Assembly (NCBI RefSeq): GCF_000759435.1
Contig: NZ_JRJG01000078.1
Coordinates: forward strand, 1-49,270
Reading direction: 5' to 3'
Length of the DNA: 49,270 nucleotides
Source: Hoeflea sp. BAL378
Lineage (GTDB): Bacteria > Pseudomonadota > Alphaproteobacteria > Rhizobiales > Rhizobiaceae
The first letter of the stretch is position 1; each line of letters starts with the position of its first letter. Shown piece by piece: positions 17,292 to 26,027 of the stretch. A program made the position numbers and the translations under genes. Under the pieces are notes generated by a model, which searched no databases, had not been told where the DNA came from, and was given only the letters and a program-made list of their open reading frames with translations.

Positions 17292-17306
17292 TGAACGTTC
17301 ATTCAA
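17292..17306 (-). promoter_or_regulatory. BetI-like operator, site B
   Basis: On the minus strand TTGAATGAACGTTCA (17306-17292), containing the perfect 10-bp palindrome TGAACGTTCA. This is the copy closest to the BetI box of E. coli as I remember it. It lies about 75 bases before the methyltransferase-TetR-receptor operon. The rest of the 286-base gap (17307-17503) shows nothing else I can support. Confidence 0.68.
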
Positions 17307-17503
17307 TAGTGGGGTGAGCGGCGTCCCCGGCAAGGTGACATAAGGGACCTGTGCTGAGCGCTTTTCGGGGGACGTCAGCCAAGCCCCGGCGCCGGTCCGA
17401 CGCGACCCGCGCCAAGCCCTTCGCGCGGTCGCGCGCATCCCCGGATCAGCATTTCGGGTGACCCGCCCGGCCGCGACACTCCGGAAGGAAGTGCGGCGTG
17501 ACC

Positions 17504-18124
17504 TCAGATGCGGCCGGCATGGTGCGGCAGCAGCAGCCGCAGATGCGCATGAGCCTTGTCGAGCGCCTCGGTGCGGGTGATCGGCTGGCTCTGGATATGG
17601 ATCTGCAGCCACAATCCGTCGGTAAACGCATCGATGGAATCGGTCAGCAGTTCCGGGTCGGGACCGCCGGTCGTCTCCACCAGCTCGCGGCAGCAGGCGA
17701 GCATCGCCTGATGGCGGGCGTCCTCGGCCTCCACGCAGATCTTGTTGTAGAGCGGCTGCGCGCCGGCCTCGCCCCAGAACGAGAACCACAGCGCCAGCTT
17801 TTTGCGGCTGCAGATCGACGGGCTGAAATCGGCGCCGATCAGGCCGAGGATCCGGTCGAGCGGATCGGGCGAGGCGAAGGCCGCGCGCCAGGCCTGCTCG
17901 TATTCCTGCAACAGCCGCGACAGGGTCTCGGTGAGGAGCCCATCCTTGGACTTGAAGTGGAACACCAGAGCGCCCTGCGACACGCCCGCCGTGGCCGATA
18001 CATTAGCGAAGGTGGTGCCGGAGATGCCATGCCGCGCCACCACGTCGACGACGGCATCGATCATCCGCGCCTGGGTGCGCAGGCTGGTGGGCGAGATCTT
18101 GCTGGTATCGGCTGGCTGCGACAT
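17504..18124 (-). CDS. TetR-family regulator, BetI-like (2)
   Basis: A 206-residue protein. The HTH is in MIDAVVDVVARHGISGTTFANVSATAGVSQGALVFHFKSKDGLL. The ligand domain again has the BetI-like KKLALWFSFWGEAGAQPLYN segment, parallel to KLAAWFALITESRSKPAYQ in the first regulator. The two proteins are clearly paralogous in architecture. It is divergent from the FAD-oxidoreductase/GcvT operon, with operator site C in the 199-base gap near that operon, so it is the obvious candidate regulator for it. Start ATG 18124 (MSQPADTSKIS) lacks a strong ribosome site. Confidence 0.88.
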   Translation of the reverse strand: MSQPADTSKISPTSLRTQARMIDAVVDVVARHGISGTTFANVSATAGVSQGALVFHFKSKDGLLTETLSRLLQEYEQAWRAAFASPDPLDRILGLIGADFSPSICSRKKLALWFSFWGEAGAQPLYNKICVEAEDARHQAMLACCRELVETTGGPDPELLTDSIDAFTDGLWLQIHIQSQPITRTEALDKAHAHLRLLLPHHAGRI

Positions 18125-18268
18125 TTGCCCTGTCTACTGCATATTTGCGCAAAGCGGAATCGGTTCAGACCATGAAATTATGCAGCCGGTCAACGCGCCC
18201 GCGCCATAGCCGTTCCATCCGCCGGATCGCACTTACTCAGGCCACGAAGACTTTAGAGAACAAATTTT

Positions 18269-18297
18269 TTGACTGAACGCTCAGTTTATTCTAGCCT
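18269..18297 (+). promoter_or_regulatory. Promoter with BetI-like operator, site C
   Basis: TTGACT (18269-18274), a 17-base spacer and TAGCCT (18292-18297) precede the FAD-oxidoreductase operon. The spacer contains ACTGAACGCTCAGT (18273-18286 region), a near-palindrome that matches the site consensus at 11 of 15 bases (18274-18288, minus orientation). An operator between -35 and -10 would block polymerase. The -10 is weak. Confidence 0.58.
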
Positions 18298-18323
18298 TGG
18301 ATTTTACCAATCCGGAACTCGCC

Positions 18324-19928
18324 ATGAAATATGACGCGATCATCGTAGGAGCAGGCCACAACGGCCTCACCGCCGCCTGCTTCATGGCCCGGGCCGGCCT
18401 GAAGACCGTCATCGTCGAGAAGGAGGACCATGTCGGCGGCGCCGCGGTCAGCCTGTCGCTGACGCCGGGCTGGACCTATTCGAACTGCTCCTATGTCTGC
18501 TCCCTGCTCCGCCCGGAGATCATCCGGGCGCTGGAACTGCCCAAGCACGGGCTGCAGGTGATCCCCTACGAGGGCGGCGCCGTGTTTGATTCCAAGGGCG
18601 ACTATTTCGCCTACATGTCCGACCATGACGCGCTGCGCCGCGAGTTGATCCGCCATTCGCCGCGCGACGCCGACGGCTACGAGCGCTATTCCCGCGCGGT
18701 GATGCGCCAGTGCAAGTTCATCAAGCCGCTGCTGTTGCGTACCGCGCCCGATCCCGCCTCGATGAAGCCGCGCGACATTTGCGAGCTGCTCTACATCCTC
18801 AAGCGCTTCCACAATCTCGGCCCGCGTGAGATGGCCGAGACCGTGCGCTTCTGGACCATGTCGATCGCCGAGTATCTCGACCAGTATTTCGAGACCCCGA
18901 TGATCAAGGCCTATATCGCCGGCTCCGGCATCATCGGCACGGGCCTGGGCCCCTACTCGCCCGGCACGGCTTACGTGCTGCTGCACCACTACATGGGCGA
19001 GGTCGACGGCGCCATCGGCGCCTGGGGCTTCGCCCGCGGCGGCATGGGCTCCATCACCCAGGCCATGGCGCGCTCGTTCGAGGCTTCCGGCGGCGAGATC
19101 CGCATGGGCTCCGGCCTCGACCATTTCACCGTCCGCGACGGCAAGGTCCGCGGCGTCGTGCTCGAGAACGGCGACGAACTCACGGCCGAAACGGTCGTGT
19201 CCGGCATGGATGTGCGCCGCACCTTCGTCGACCACACCGACGAGAAGGAATTGCCCGCCGATTTCGTCAAGGGCGTCAAGCGCTACCGCTTCCGCGGCTC
19301 GTCCGGAAAACTCAACATCGCGCTCGACGGCATGCCCACATTCACCGGCGCGCCGAAGGACGCCTCGTTCCTTCGCGGCGACCTTCATTTCCTCGACGAC
19401 ATGGAGGAGATCGAGCGCGCCTATGACGACTGGAAGGACGGCAAGTGGTCGGCAAGCCCCTATGTCGATTTCCTGATCCCGACCCAGATCGATCCGACCA
19501 TGGCCCCGCCCGGCAAGCATTACGCCACGATCTTCGTCCAATATGCGCCCTACGAACTCGCCAATGGTGAGTGGAACGACGCCAACCGCGAGGCCTTCGC
19601 CGAGACGGTGATCTCGAAGATCGAGCGGCACAGCCGAGATTTCCGCAAGCTGATCGTCCACAAGGAAATCCGTAGCCCGAAGGACATCGAGGATCAGGTG
19701 GGCCTCACCGAAGGCAACATCTTCCAGGGCGAGCTCACCTTCGACCAGTTGCTGTTCAACCGCCCGGTGCCCGGATACGCGCAATACCGCTCGCCGATCA
19801 AGGGGCTCTACATGTGCGGATCCTCCACCCATCCCGGCGGCGGCGTCATGGGCGCTCCCGGCGCCAATGCCGCGCGCGAGGTGCTGAGCGACCTCGGCCA
19901 CAAGATCGACATGGGATTCTCCGCATGA
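18324..19928 (+). CDS. FAD-dependent oxidoreductase, CrtI/PYROXD2 type (1)
   Basis: A 534-residue flavoprotein. The N-terminal dinucleotide fold is MKYDAIIVGAGHNGLTAACF (GxGxxG at 9-14) with acidic VEKEDHVGG. The C-terminal FAD motif is GLYMCGSSTHPGGGVMGAPGANAA. This is the phytoene-desaturase-like/PYROXD2 group of amine-oxidase-fold proteins. The frame extends to 18297, but ATG 18324 begins the conserved fold. It is first in an operon with a second such protein (ATGA overlap), a GcvT-family protein and a 77-aa protein. In bacteria without carotenoid genes nearby such proteins often have unknown substrates; oxidation of a C-N bond is my guess from the partner gene. Controlled by site C. Confidence 0.85.
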   Translation: MKYDAIIVGAGHNGLTAACFMARAGLKTVIVEKEDHVGGAAVSLSLTPGWTYSNCSYVCSLLRPEIIRALELPKHGLQVIPYEGGAVFDSKGDYFAYMSDHDALRRELIRHSPRDADGYERYSRAVMRQCKFIKPLLLRTAPDPASMKPRDICELLYILKRFHNLGPREMAETVRFWTMSIAEYLDQYFETPMIKAYIAGSGIIGTGLGPYSPGTAYVLLHHYMGEVDGAIGAWGFARGGMGSITQAMARSFEASGGEIRMGSGLDHFTVRDGKVRGVVLENGDELTAETVVSGMDVRRTFVDHTDEKELPADFVKGVKRYRFRGSSGKLNIALDGMPTFTGAPKDASFLRGDLHFLDDMEEIERAYDDWKDGKWSASPYVDFLIPTQIDPTMAPPGKHYATIFVQYAPYELANGEWNDANREAFAETVISKIERHSRDFRKLIVHKEIRSPKDIEDQVGLTEGNIFQGELTFDQLLFNRPVPGYAQYRSPIKGLYMCGSSTHPGGGVMGAPGANAAREVLSDLGHKIDMGFSA

Positions 19929-21436
19929 GCCCGCGCTACGATGCCATCCTCATCGGCGCCGGCCACAACGGCCTGGTCGCCGCGGCCACGCTTGCTCGCA
20001 AGGGCAGGAAGGTGCTGGTGCTCGAGGCCCGCGATCATCCCGGCGGCATGCTGGGCGACCCGGCGTTCCGCGTTGCCCCCCTGCCCTACGCGCTGCGCCC
20101 GGAAATCGCCAAGGCGCTGCAGCTCGACCAGACCATGCTCTACAAGGCGAAGCCGCTCGATGTGCTGAGCTTCGGCGCCGACGGGCCGCCGCTGCGGGTC
20201 GCGGGCGGACTGGCGACCGGTGTCGACATCGCCACCGCCGAGGCCTATGCCGCACTGTACGCCCGGCTCGGCCGCCAGGCGAAGGCGCTTGGCGCCATGC
20301 TGCTTGAGACTCCGCCAAGCCTCGGCAAGGCGAATCTCAGCGAGATGGCCGGCTTCGCCCGCATGGCGCTGAAGATGCGCCTGCTCGGCAAGACGGAAAT
20401 GCGCGACCTCCTGCGCATCATTCTGTCGAACGCCTGGGACCTGCTCAACGACGAGATCGGCGACGGGCCGCTCGCGGGCCTCCTCGCCCTGGACGCCACG
20501 CTCGGCGGCGCCATGGGGCCGCGCTCGCCCGGCACTGTGCTGACGCTGCTCTACCGCATGGCGTCGCATTCGCCGCACGGCCACGGGCTGAGGCTCATGC
20601 CGCAAGGCAGTCCCGACGCGCTGGTCACGGCGCTGGCCGACTGCGTCAAGGCCGCGGGCGGCGAGATCCGCACCGGCGCGCCGGTCGAACGCATCCTGGT
20701 CGAGGGCGACCGCGCGGCCGGCGTGCGGCTGGCCTCCGGGGAAGAGATCACGGCCCCGCTGGTGCTCTCCAACGCCTCACCGAAGACCACGCTGATCACG
20801 CTGCTGGGCGTCGCCCATCTCGACGGCGAATTCGTCCGCCGTTGCCGCAGCATGGCGTCGAAGGGCATGGTCTCCCGCCTCGATTTCGACGTCGCCGAAC
20901 CGCCGGCAGTGCGCTGCGGCGGCGCGCTCCTTTCCGGCCAGCGGCTGGTTGTTGCACCCTCGATGCAGGCGATCGAAACCGCTTTCAACGCCGCCAAATA
21001 CCGCAACCTGCCCGATCGCCCGGCGCTCGAAGCCGTCTATGACGGCGCAACGAGACGCCTGTCGGTCAGCGCCCAGTTCACGCCCTACGACCTCGCCGGC
21101 GGCTGGACCGACGAGGCCAAGGCGAAGCTTTCCGCCTCCGTCCTCGCCGTGCTGGAGGAGGCGCTGCCCGGAATCGCCTCGACCGTGACCGGGTCCCGCG
21201 TCATGTCGCCCGCCGACATAGAGGCCGGCTATGGCGCGGCCGGCGGGCACTGGCACCACGGCGAATTGCGCGTCGACCAGTTGCTGATGCTCAGGCCCTT
21301 CGACGGCGCCGCGCGCTACCGCATGCCGGTCGCGGGCCTCTATCTCTGCGGCGCGGGCGCCCATCCCGGCGGCGACATTTCCGGCGCCGCAGGCTTCAAC
21401 GCGGCCCGCGCCGCCCTTCGCGACGGGGGACACTGA
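19925..21436 (+). CDS. FAD-dependent oxidoreductase, CrtI/PYROXD2 type (2)
   Basis: A 503-residue paralogue of the preceding protein. The N-terminal fold is MSPRYDAILIGAGHNGLVAAATLA with LEARDHPGG, and the C-terminal FAD motif is GLYLCGAGAHPGGDISGAAGFNAARA. Aligned landmarks (GPRSPGT/GPYSPGT, GGEIRTG/GGEIRMG, FTPYDLAGGWTD/YAPYELANGEWND) show tandem duplication and divergence. It is shorter in the middle than the first copy. ATG 19925 overlaps the previous stop by 4 nt, suggesting equimolar synthesis and perhaps a heterodimer. Two bases separate it from the GcvT-family gene. Substrate unknown. Confidence 0.85.
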   Translation: MSPRYDAILIGAGHNGLVAAATLARKGRKVLVLEARDHPGGMLGDPAFRVAPLPYALRPEIAKALQLDQTMLYKAKPLDVLSFGADGPPLRVAGGLATGVDIATAEAYAALYARLGRQAKALGAMLLETPPSLGKANLSEMAGFARMALKMRLLGKTEMRDLLRIILSNAWDLLNDEIGDGPLAGLLALDATLGGAMGPRSPGTVLTLLYRMASHSPHGHGLRLMPQGSPDALVTALADCVKAAGGEIRTGAPVERILVEGDRAAGVRLASGEEITAPLVLSNASPKTTLITLLGVAHLDGEFVRRCRSMASKGMVSRLDFDVAEPPAVRCGGALLSGQRLVVAPSMQAIETAFNAAKYRNLPDRPALEAVYDGATRRLSVSAQFTPYDLAGGWTDEAKAKLSASVLAVLEEALPGIASTVTGSRVMSPADIEAGYGAAGGHWHHGELRVDQLLMLRPFDGAARYRMPVAGLYLCGAGAHPGGDISGAAGFNAARAALRDGGH

Positions 21437-21437
21437 C

Positions 21438-22643
21438 ATGCAAGCCACCGCAACATCCGCCCCGCTCGTCCATCTGGGCCTCGAGCCCGGCCCGTTTCAC
21501 GAGCGCCTCGTCGCCCACAACCGCCAGCGGGCCTGGATGAACTGGATGGGCTACGCCTCGCCCTCCGTGCTCGACACGGTCGAGTTCGAGTATTTCGCCA
21601 TCCGCAACCAGTCGACGCTGTTCGACATTTCGCCGATGTGCAAATACGCCATCACCGGCCCGGACGCGGAAAGCGTGGTCAACCGGCTGGTGACGCGCGA
21701 CATCAGAAAGCTCAAGCCCGGCCGCGTCGCCTATTGCATCTGGTGCGACGAGGACGGCCAGGTCGTCGATGACGGCACCGTGTTCCGCTATTCCGCGACC
21801 GAGTTCCGCCTCTGCTGCCAGGAGCCGCAGCTCTCCTGGCTCGAGGACATCGCCTGGGGCTTCGATGTCGAGATCCGCGACGTTACCCGCGAGATCGCCG
21901 GCCTGGCGCTGCAGGGCCCGACCTCCTGCGCCCTGCTCAAGGACCTGGGGCTCGCGGGAATCGAGACACTGAAGCCCTTCGGCATCGCCGGCTACACCAT
22001 CGCCGGCGCCGAGGTCAGCATCTCGCGTACCGGCTTCACCGGCGATCTCGGCTACGAGCTGTGGATGGAGCCCGCCGATGCGCTCGCGGTCTGGGACGCG
22101 CTGACGGCGGCGGGCAAGCTCCGCGGCCTGCGCGTCATCGGCTACGAGGCGCTGGAGATGGCCCGGATCGAGGCCGGCTTCCTGCTGCCGAAGGTCGATT
22201 TCCTCTCCGCCCAGACGGTACTCAGGGCCGATCGCGCCAGCACGCCCTATGAATTGGGGCTCGACTGGCTGGTGGCGCTCGACAAGCCGCATTTCAACGG
22301 CCGCCGCGCGCTGCTGGAGCTGTCCAAGAAGCCCCCGCGCCGAAAACTGGTGGCGATCGAGATCGAGCGCGACAAGCCGGCCCACAATGCGCTGGTCTAT
22401 CACAGGAAGACCCGCGAGGTGGGCATGGTGACCTCGGCCTTGTGGTCGCCCACCTGCAAGCGCAACATCGCCTATGCCTGGCTCGACGCGCCCTACGGCC
22501 AGACGGTCGCCGGCGACCTCTGGGTCGAGATCTACCTGCAGAAGGAAATCCGCTGGCAGCGGCGCATGGCGCGGTGCCAGCCGGTGGACAAGCCCTTCTT
22601 CGTCCATCCCCGCCGGTCGGCCACGCCGCCCGCCGATTACTGA
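21438..22643 (+). CDS. GcvT-family aminomethyltransferase-like protein
   Basis: A 401-residue protein of the GcvT/YgfZ/DmdA superfamily, which in most members transfers a one-carbon unit to tetrahydrofolate. Typical elements are LFDISPMCKYAITGPDAESVVNRLVTRDI, the conserved Asp in GQVVDDGTVFRY, and the folate-contacting RTGFTGDLGYELWM. The C-terminal barrel domain (SPTCKRNIAYAWLD) is present. A stand-alone GcvT protein next to two flavoproteins parallels dimethylglycine/sarcosine dehydrogenases, where the flavin and GcvT domains are fused. It suggests oxidation of an N-methyl (or S/O-methyl) group with capture of formaldehyde by folate. Start 21438 has GGGGGA upstream. Confidence 0.87.
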   Translation: MQATATSAPLVHLGLEPGPFHERLVAHNRQRAWMNWMGYASPSVLDTVEFEYFAIRNQSTLFDISPMCKYAITGPDAESVVNRLVTRDIRKLKPGRVAYCIWCDEDGQVVDDGTVFRYSATEFRLCCQEPQLSWLEDIAWGFDVEIRDVTREIAGLALQGPTSCALLKDLGLAGIETLKPFGIAGYTIAGAEVSISRTGFTGDLGYELWMEPADALAVWDALTAAGKLRGLRVIGYEALEMARIEAGFLLPKVDFLSAQTVLRADRASTPYELGLDWLVALDKPHFNGRRALLELSKKPPRRKLVAIEIERDKPAHNALVYHRKTREVGMVTSALWSPTCKRNIAYAWLDAPYGQTVAGDLWVEIYLQKEIRWQRRMARCQPVDKPFFVHPRRSATPPADY

Positions 22644-22699
22644 GACACCGGACATCCGGTCGTCGTCGAGCATGGCGCCGACCGGACTTGGAGACGCCA

Positions 22700-22933
22700 A
22701 TGCAGCCGATTGCGGCCGACAGCGCGGAAGACCGGGAGCAGCTCGCCCTGCTCCGCCTGCCGCTCGGCGTGCCGGGGTCGGGCATGCACCGCTACGGCGC
22801 GGCGATGTATTTCTACCGGCGCGGAAAGCTCGACGCGGACGAGCTCGAGGCCTACCGCATCTGCTGCAATCTCGATTCCGAGGACCCCGCCGCCGTGTCC
22901 CGCTCCCGCAGGCCGCCCGACGGCGGCGATTGA
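22700..22933 (+). CDS. Uncharacterised 77-aa protein, end of FAD/GcvT operon
   Basis: Starts MQPIAADSAEDREQLALLRL at ATG 22700 with GGAG seven bases upstream, and contains GSGMHRYGAAMYFYRRGKLDADELEAYRICCNLDSEDP. There is one CC pair, no signal peptide and no membrane segment; the tail is Arg/Pro/Gly-rich. It does not look like the zinc-binding SoxD delta subunit. The aromatic-rich centre and position directly after the GcvT gene (56-base gap) suggest an accessory subunit of the oxidoreductase system. I recognise no family. Confidence 0.6.
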   Translation: MQPIAADSAEDREQLALLRLPLGVPGSGMHRYGAAMYFYRRGKLDADELEAYRICCNLDSEDPAAVSRSRRPPDGGD

Positions 22934-23136
22934 CTGGTCCCGCGATGCCGCCTACAAAATCCCTCCACACTTTGCAGAACCCGGGGAGCCGGGGCTGGGT
23001 CTGAACGGAGCGCGCCGGGTTGCCGTCCGATTCTTGACCGGACAAGGCCCTTCTCCCCCAACCCATTGATTGGCTTCGACATCCCTCAGATACGGTTTTT
23101 CAGCCAGGGCGGCGCAGTGCCGCGATCGGGAGGCTT

Positions 23137-23151
23137 GATCCATTCATTCAA
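23137..23151 (-). promoter_or_regulatory. Degenerate BetI-like half-site before NitT/TauT operon
   Basis: The plus strand ends TTCATTCAA (23143-23151), identical to nine bases of site B; overall 10 of 15 positions match. It lies 63 bases before the receptor gene. Only one half is well conserved, so this may be chance. A possible TTGATT (23066-23071) lies further upstream with no convincing -10; the rest of the 280-base gap shows nothing clear. Confidence 0.25.
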
Positions 23152-23213
23152 ACCGGCGAACTGCCGGACCGCAGAGAAGACAACAGACGACGATCGATAA
23201 CCGGGAGGATCTC

Positions 23214-24248
23214 ATGATCACGACGACACGCAGAACCGCACTTTCCATGTTTGCCGCCACGGCCCTCGGCCTGGTGGCCGGCGCCGCCTTGACGCCCGCC
23301 GCCCAGGCCGCCGACGCCATCAAGATCGGCATCCTGTCGCTGACCTCGCACTCGCCCAGCATCATCGCCGAGGGCAAGGGCTATTTCGACGAGCAGGATC
23401 TCGACGTCGAATTCGTGAGCTTCCAGGCGGCCCAGCCGATGGCGGTGGCGATCGCCTCGGGCGACATCGATTTCGGCATGACTGCCATTTCCGGCGGCCT
23501 GATCAGCCTGGCCGAAAAGGGCGCCGTGCGCATCATCGGCGGCGCGCTGCAGGAAACGCCGGAGATCGAGGGCCAGAAGATCCTGGTCTCCAAGGCCGCC
23601 CATGACGCGGGCGTCACCAGCCCCGACAAGCTCGCGGGCCGCAGCTTCGGCGTCACCACCCAGGGCTCCTCGTTCCACTACATGGCCCACAAGATCGCCG
23701 ACAAGGCCGGCTTCGACCGGTCCGAGCTCAAGATCACGCCGATGCAGAAGGTGCCGGCCGTGATCGCGGCGCTGAAATCCGGCCAGATCGACGCCTGGTC
23801 GATCGTCCCCAATATCGCCGGCGCGCTGACCAAGGGACCCGAAGTGGTCGAGATCGGCAAGATCTCCGACTACATCGACAATTACCAGGTCACCACGGTC
23901 TTCACCTCGACCAGGAACGTCACCGACAACCGCGAGCTCGTCACCCGGTTCCTCGCGGGCCTCTCCAAGGGCATCGACGATTACAACGCCGCCTTCGTCG
24001 ACAAGACCATGGGCGCCGACGACGTGGCCGCGATCACCGGCATGGTGCACCAGTATGTCTATGCCGACCAGCCGATCGACAAGGCCGGCCCGCGGATTGC
24101 CGCCGGCGCCATGCGCATCAATTCGGGCGCCAGGCTCAACGTCGCCAGCGTCGAGGACCAGCTCAAGTGGTTCCAGTCCGAGAAGCTGGCGCCCGAAGGC
24201 GTGACCATGGAAGACCTGGTCGACACCAGCTTCGTCGAGGCCTACTGA
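23214..24248 (+). CDS. ABC substrate-binding protein, NitT/TauT (SsuA/NMT1) type
   Basis: A 344-residue periplasmic receptor. The leader MITTTRRTALSMFAATALGL followed by AAQA-ADA could be Sec or, because of the Arg pair before a hydrophobic stretch, Tat dependent. The mature start DAIKIGILSLTSHSPSIIAEGKGYF and IASGDIDFGMTAISGG are family hallmarks (sulfonate, taurine, nitrate, thiamine-precursor or aromatic-acid receptors). The start has GGGAGGATCTC directly before it. It heads a receptor-ATPase-permease operon. Ligand not predictable; position beside the FAD/GcvT operon hints at a related substrate. Confidence 0.9.
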   Translation: MITTTRRTALSMFAATALGLVAGAALTPAAQAADAIKIGILSLTSHSPSIIAEGKGYFDEQDLDVEFVSFQAAQPMAVAIASGDIDFGMTAISGGLISLAEKGAVRIIGGALQETPEIEGQKILVSKAAHDAGVTSPDKLAGRSFGVTTQGSSFHYMAHKIADKAGFDRSELKITPMQKVPAVIAALKSGQIDAWSIVPNIAGALTKGPEVVEIGKISDYIDNYQVTTVFTSTRNVTDNRELVTRFLAGLSKGIDDYNAAFVDKTMGADDVAAITGMVHQYVYADQPIDKAGPRIAAGAMRINSGARLNVASVEDQLKWFQSEKLAPEGVTMEDLVDTSFVEAY

Positions 24249-24272
24249 GCGCGAGACCCGACAAGCGAGACA

Positions 24273-24302
24273 GCGGCCCGCGGCGTCATCGTCGCGGACC
24301 GC
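24273..24302 (+). other. Intercistronic hairpin after NitT/TauT-type receptor gene
   Basis: GCGGCCCGCG (24273-24282) pairs with CGCGGACCGC (24293-24302), one mismatch, 10-base loop, no T-run. Placed like the hairpin after the TRAP receptor gene, it may stabilise the receptor mRNA or reduce expression of downstream genes. Confidence 0.5.
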
Positions 24303-24330
24303 CCGGAAATGACAACCAGGATACCCGGCC

Positions 24331-25090
<760 letters not shown>

Positions 25091-25101
<11 letters not shown>

Positions 25102-25951
25102 CGCAGCCGACCTCGAGCAGCCCCGCCGCGCCACGGCCGACCTGCAGCAGAACCGCCATGTAGCAGCGGTCAAGCCGGTGCCGTTCCGCGGCGGCGGCTT
25201 CGTGCACACGCGCCACCGCTTCGTGGCGCTTTTCCTGTTCGTGGTTCTGGTGATCCTGTGGGAGATCGGCTCGCAGACCGGCTTCATCTCCAACATTGCG
25301 CTCCCCGCCCCGTCGGAGGCCGCGGGCGCCATGGCGGACCTGTTCGAGACCGGCATGATCTGGAAGCACCTCTCGGCCAGTCTCTACCGGCTGGTGATCG
25401 GCTGGAGCGTCGGCAGCCTGATCGGCGTCACCGTCGGGCTCGCCGTCGCGCTGTTCTCGATCGTGCGCGCCGGCGTCTCCCCCTTCGTCTCGGCGCTGTT
25501 TCCGATCCCCAAGATCGCGCTGCTGCCGCTGTTCATCATCTGGTTCGGCATCGGTGAAGGCTCCAAGGTCGCCACCATCCTGTTCGGCGTGTTCTTCCCC
25601 ACCGTCATCGCCACCTATGGCGGGGTCGACAATGTCGACCGCAACCTGATCCGCATGGGTCAGTCCTTCGGCCTGTCCTGGCTGTCGATCGTGCGCAAGA
25701 TCATCATTCCCGGCGCCCTTCCGGCCATCCTGTCGGGCTTCCGCATCTCCGCCTCCATCGCCATCATCCTGCTGGTGGCGGCCGAAATGATCGGCGCGGA
25801 ATTCGGCATCGGCGCCTATATCCTGATGGCGGGCGCGCTGTTTGCCACCGACCAGTTGATCGCCGGCGTCGCCATGCTCTCGGTGCTGGGGCTCACCGTC
25901 GGCTGGCTCATCAGCCGGGCCGAACGCTGGCTGCTGCGCTGGCGCGCCTGA
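25091..25951 (+). CDS. ABC permease, SsuC/TauC type
   Basis: A 286-residue inner-membrane permease. A polar N-terminal stretch of about 40 residues precedes six hydrophobic segments. The motif GQSFGLSWLSIVRKIIIPGALPAILSGFRIS is the EAA coupling loop. ATG 25091 inside the end of the ATPase gene is chosen because it begins the conserved region; earlier in-frame codons lie deep inside the ATPase frame. It completes the NitT/TauT transporter. A hairpin follows at 25974. Confidence 0.9.
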
Positions 25952-25973
25952 TCACAGCTCTCACCAAACGAAA

Positions 25974-26005
25974 CGGGCCGGACCCACGTCGATGGATCCG
26001 GCCCG
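25974..26005. terminator. Bidirectional terminator between convergent transporter operons
   Basis: CGGGCCGGA (25974-25982) pairs perfectly with TCCGGCCCG (25997-26005) around a 14-base loop, in the 76-base gap between two convergent operons. The minus-strand side is followed by a T-rich tract. Confidence 0.7.
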
Positions 26006-26027
26006 CCTGTCATCCGTTCAGCTCAGA

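Noticed and set aside
22647-22660. ACCGGA-CA-TCCGGT palindrome after the GcvT gene considered as terminator
   Set aside because: Two-base loop, short stem, no T-run, and the 77-aa gene follows directly on the same strand.
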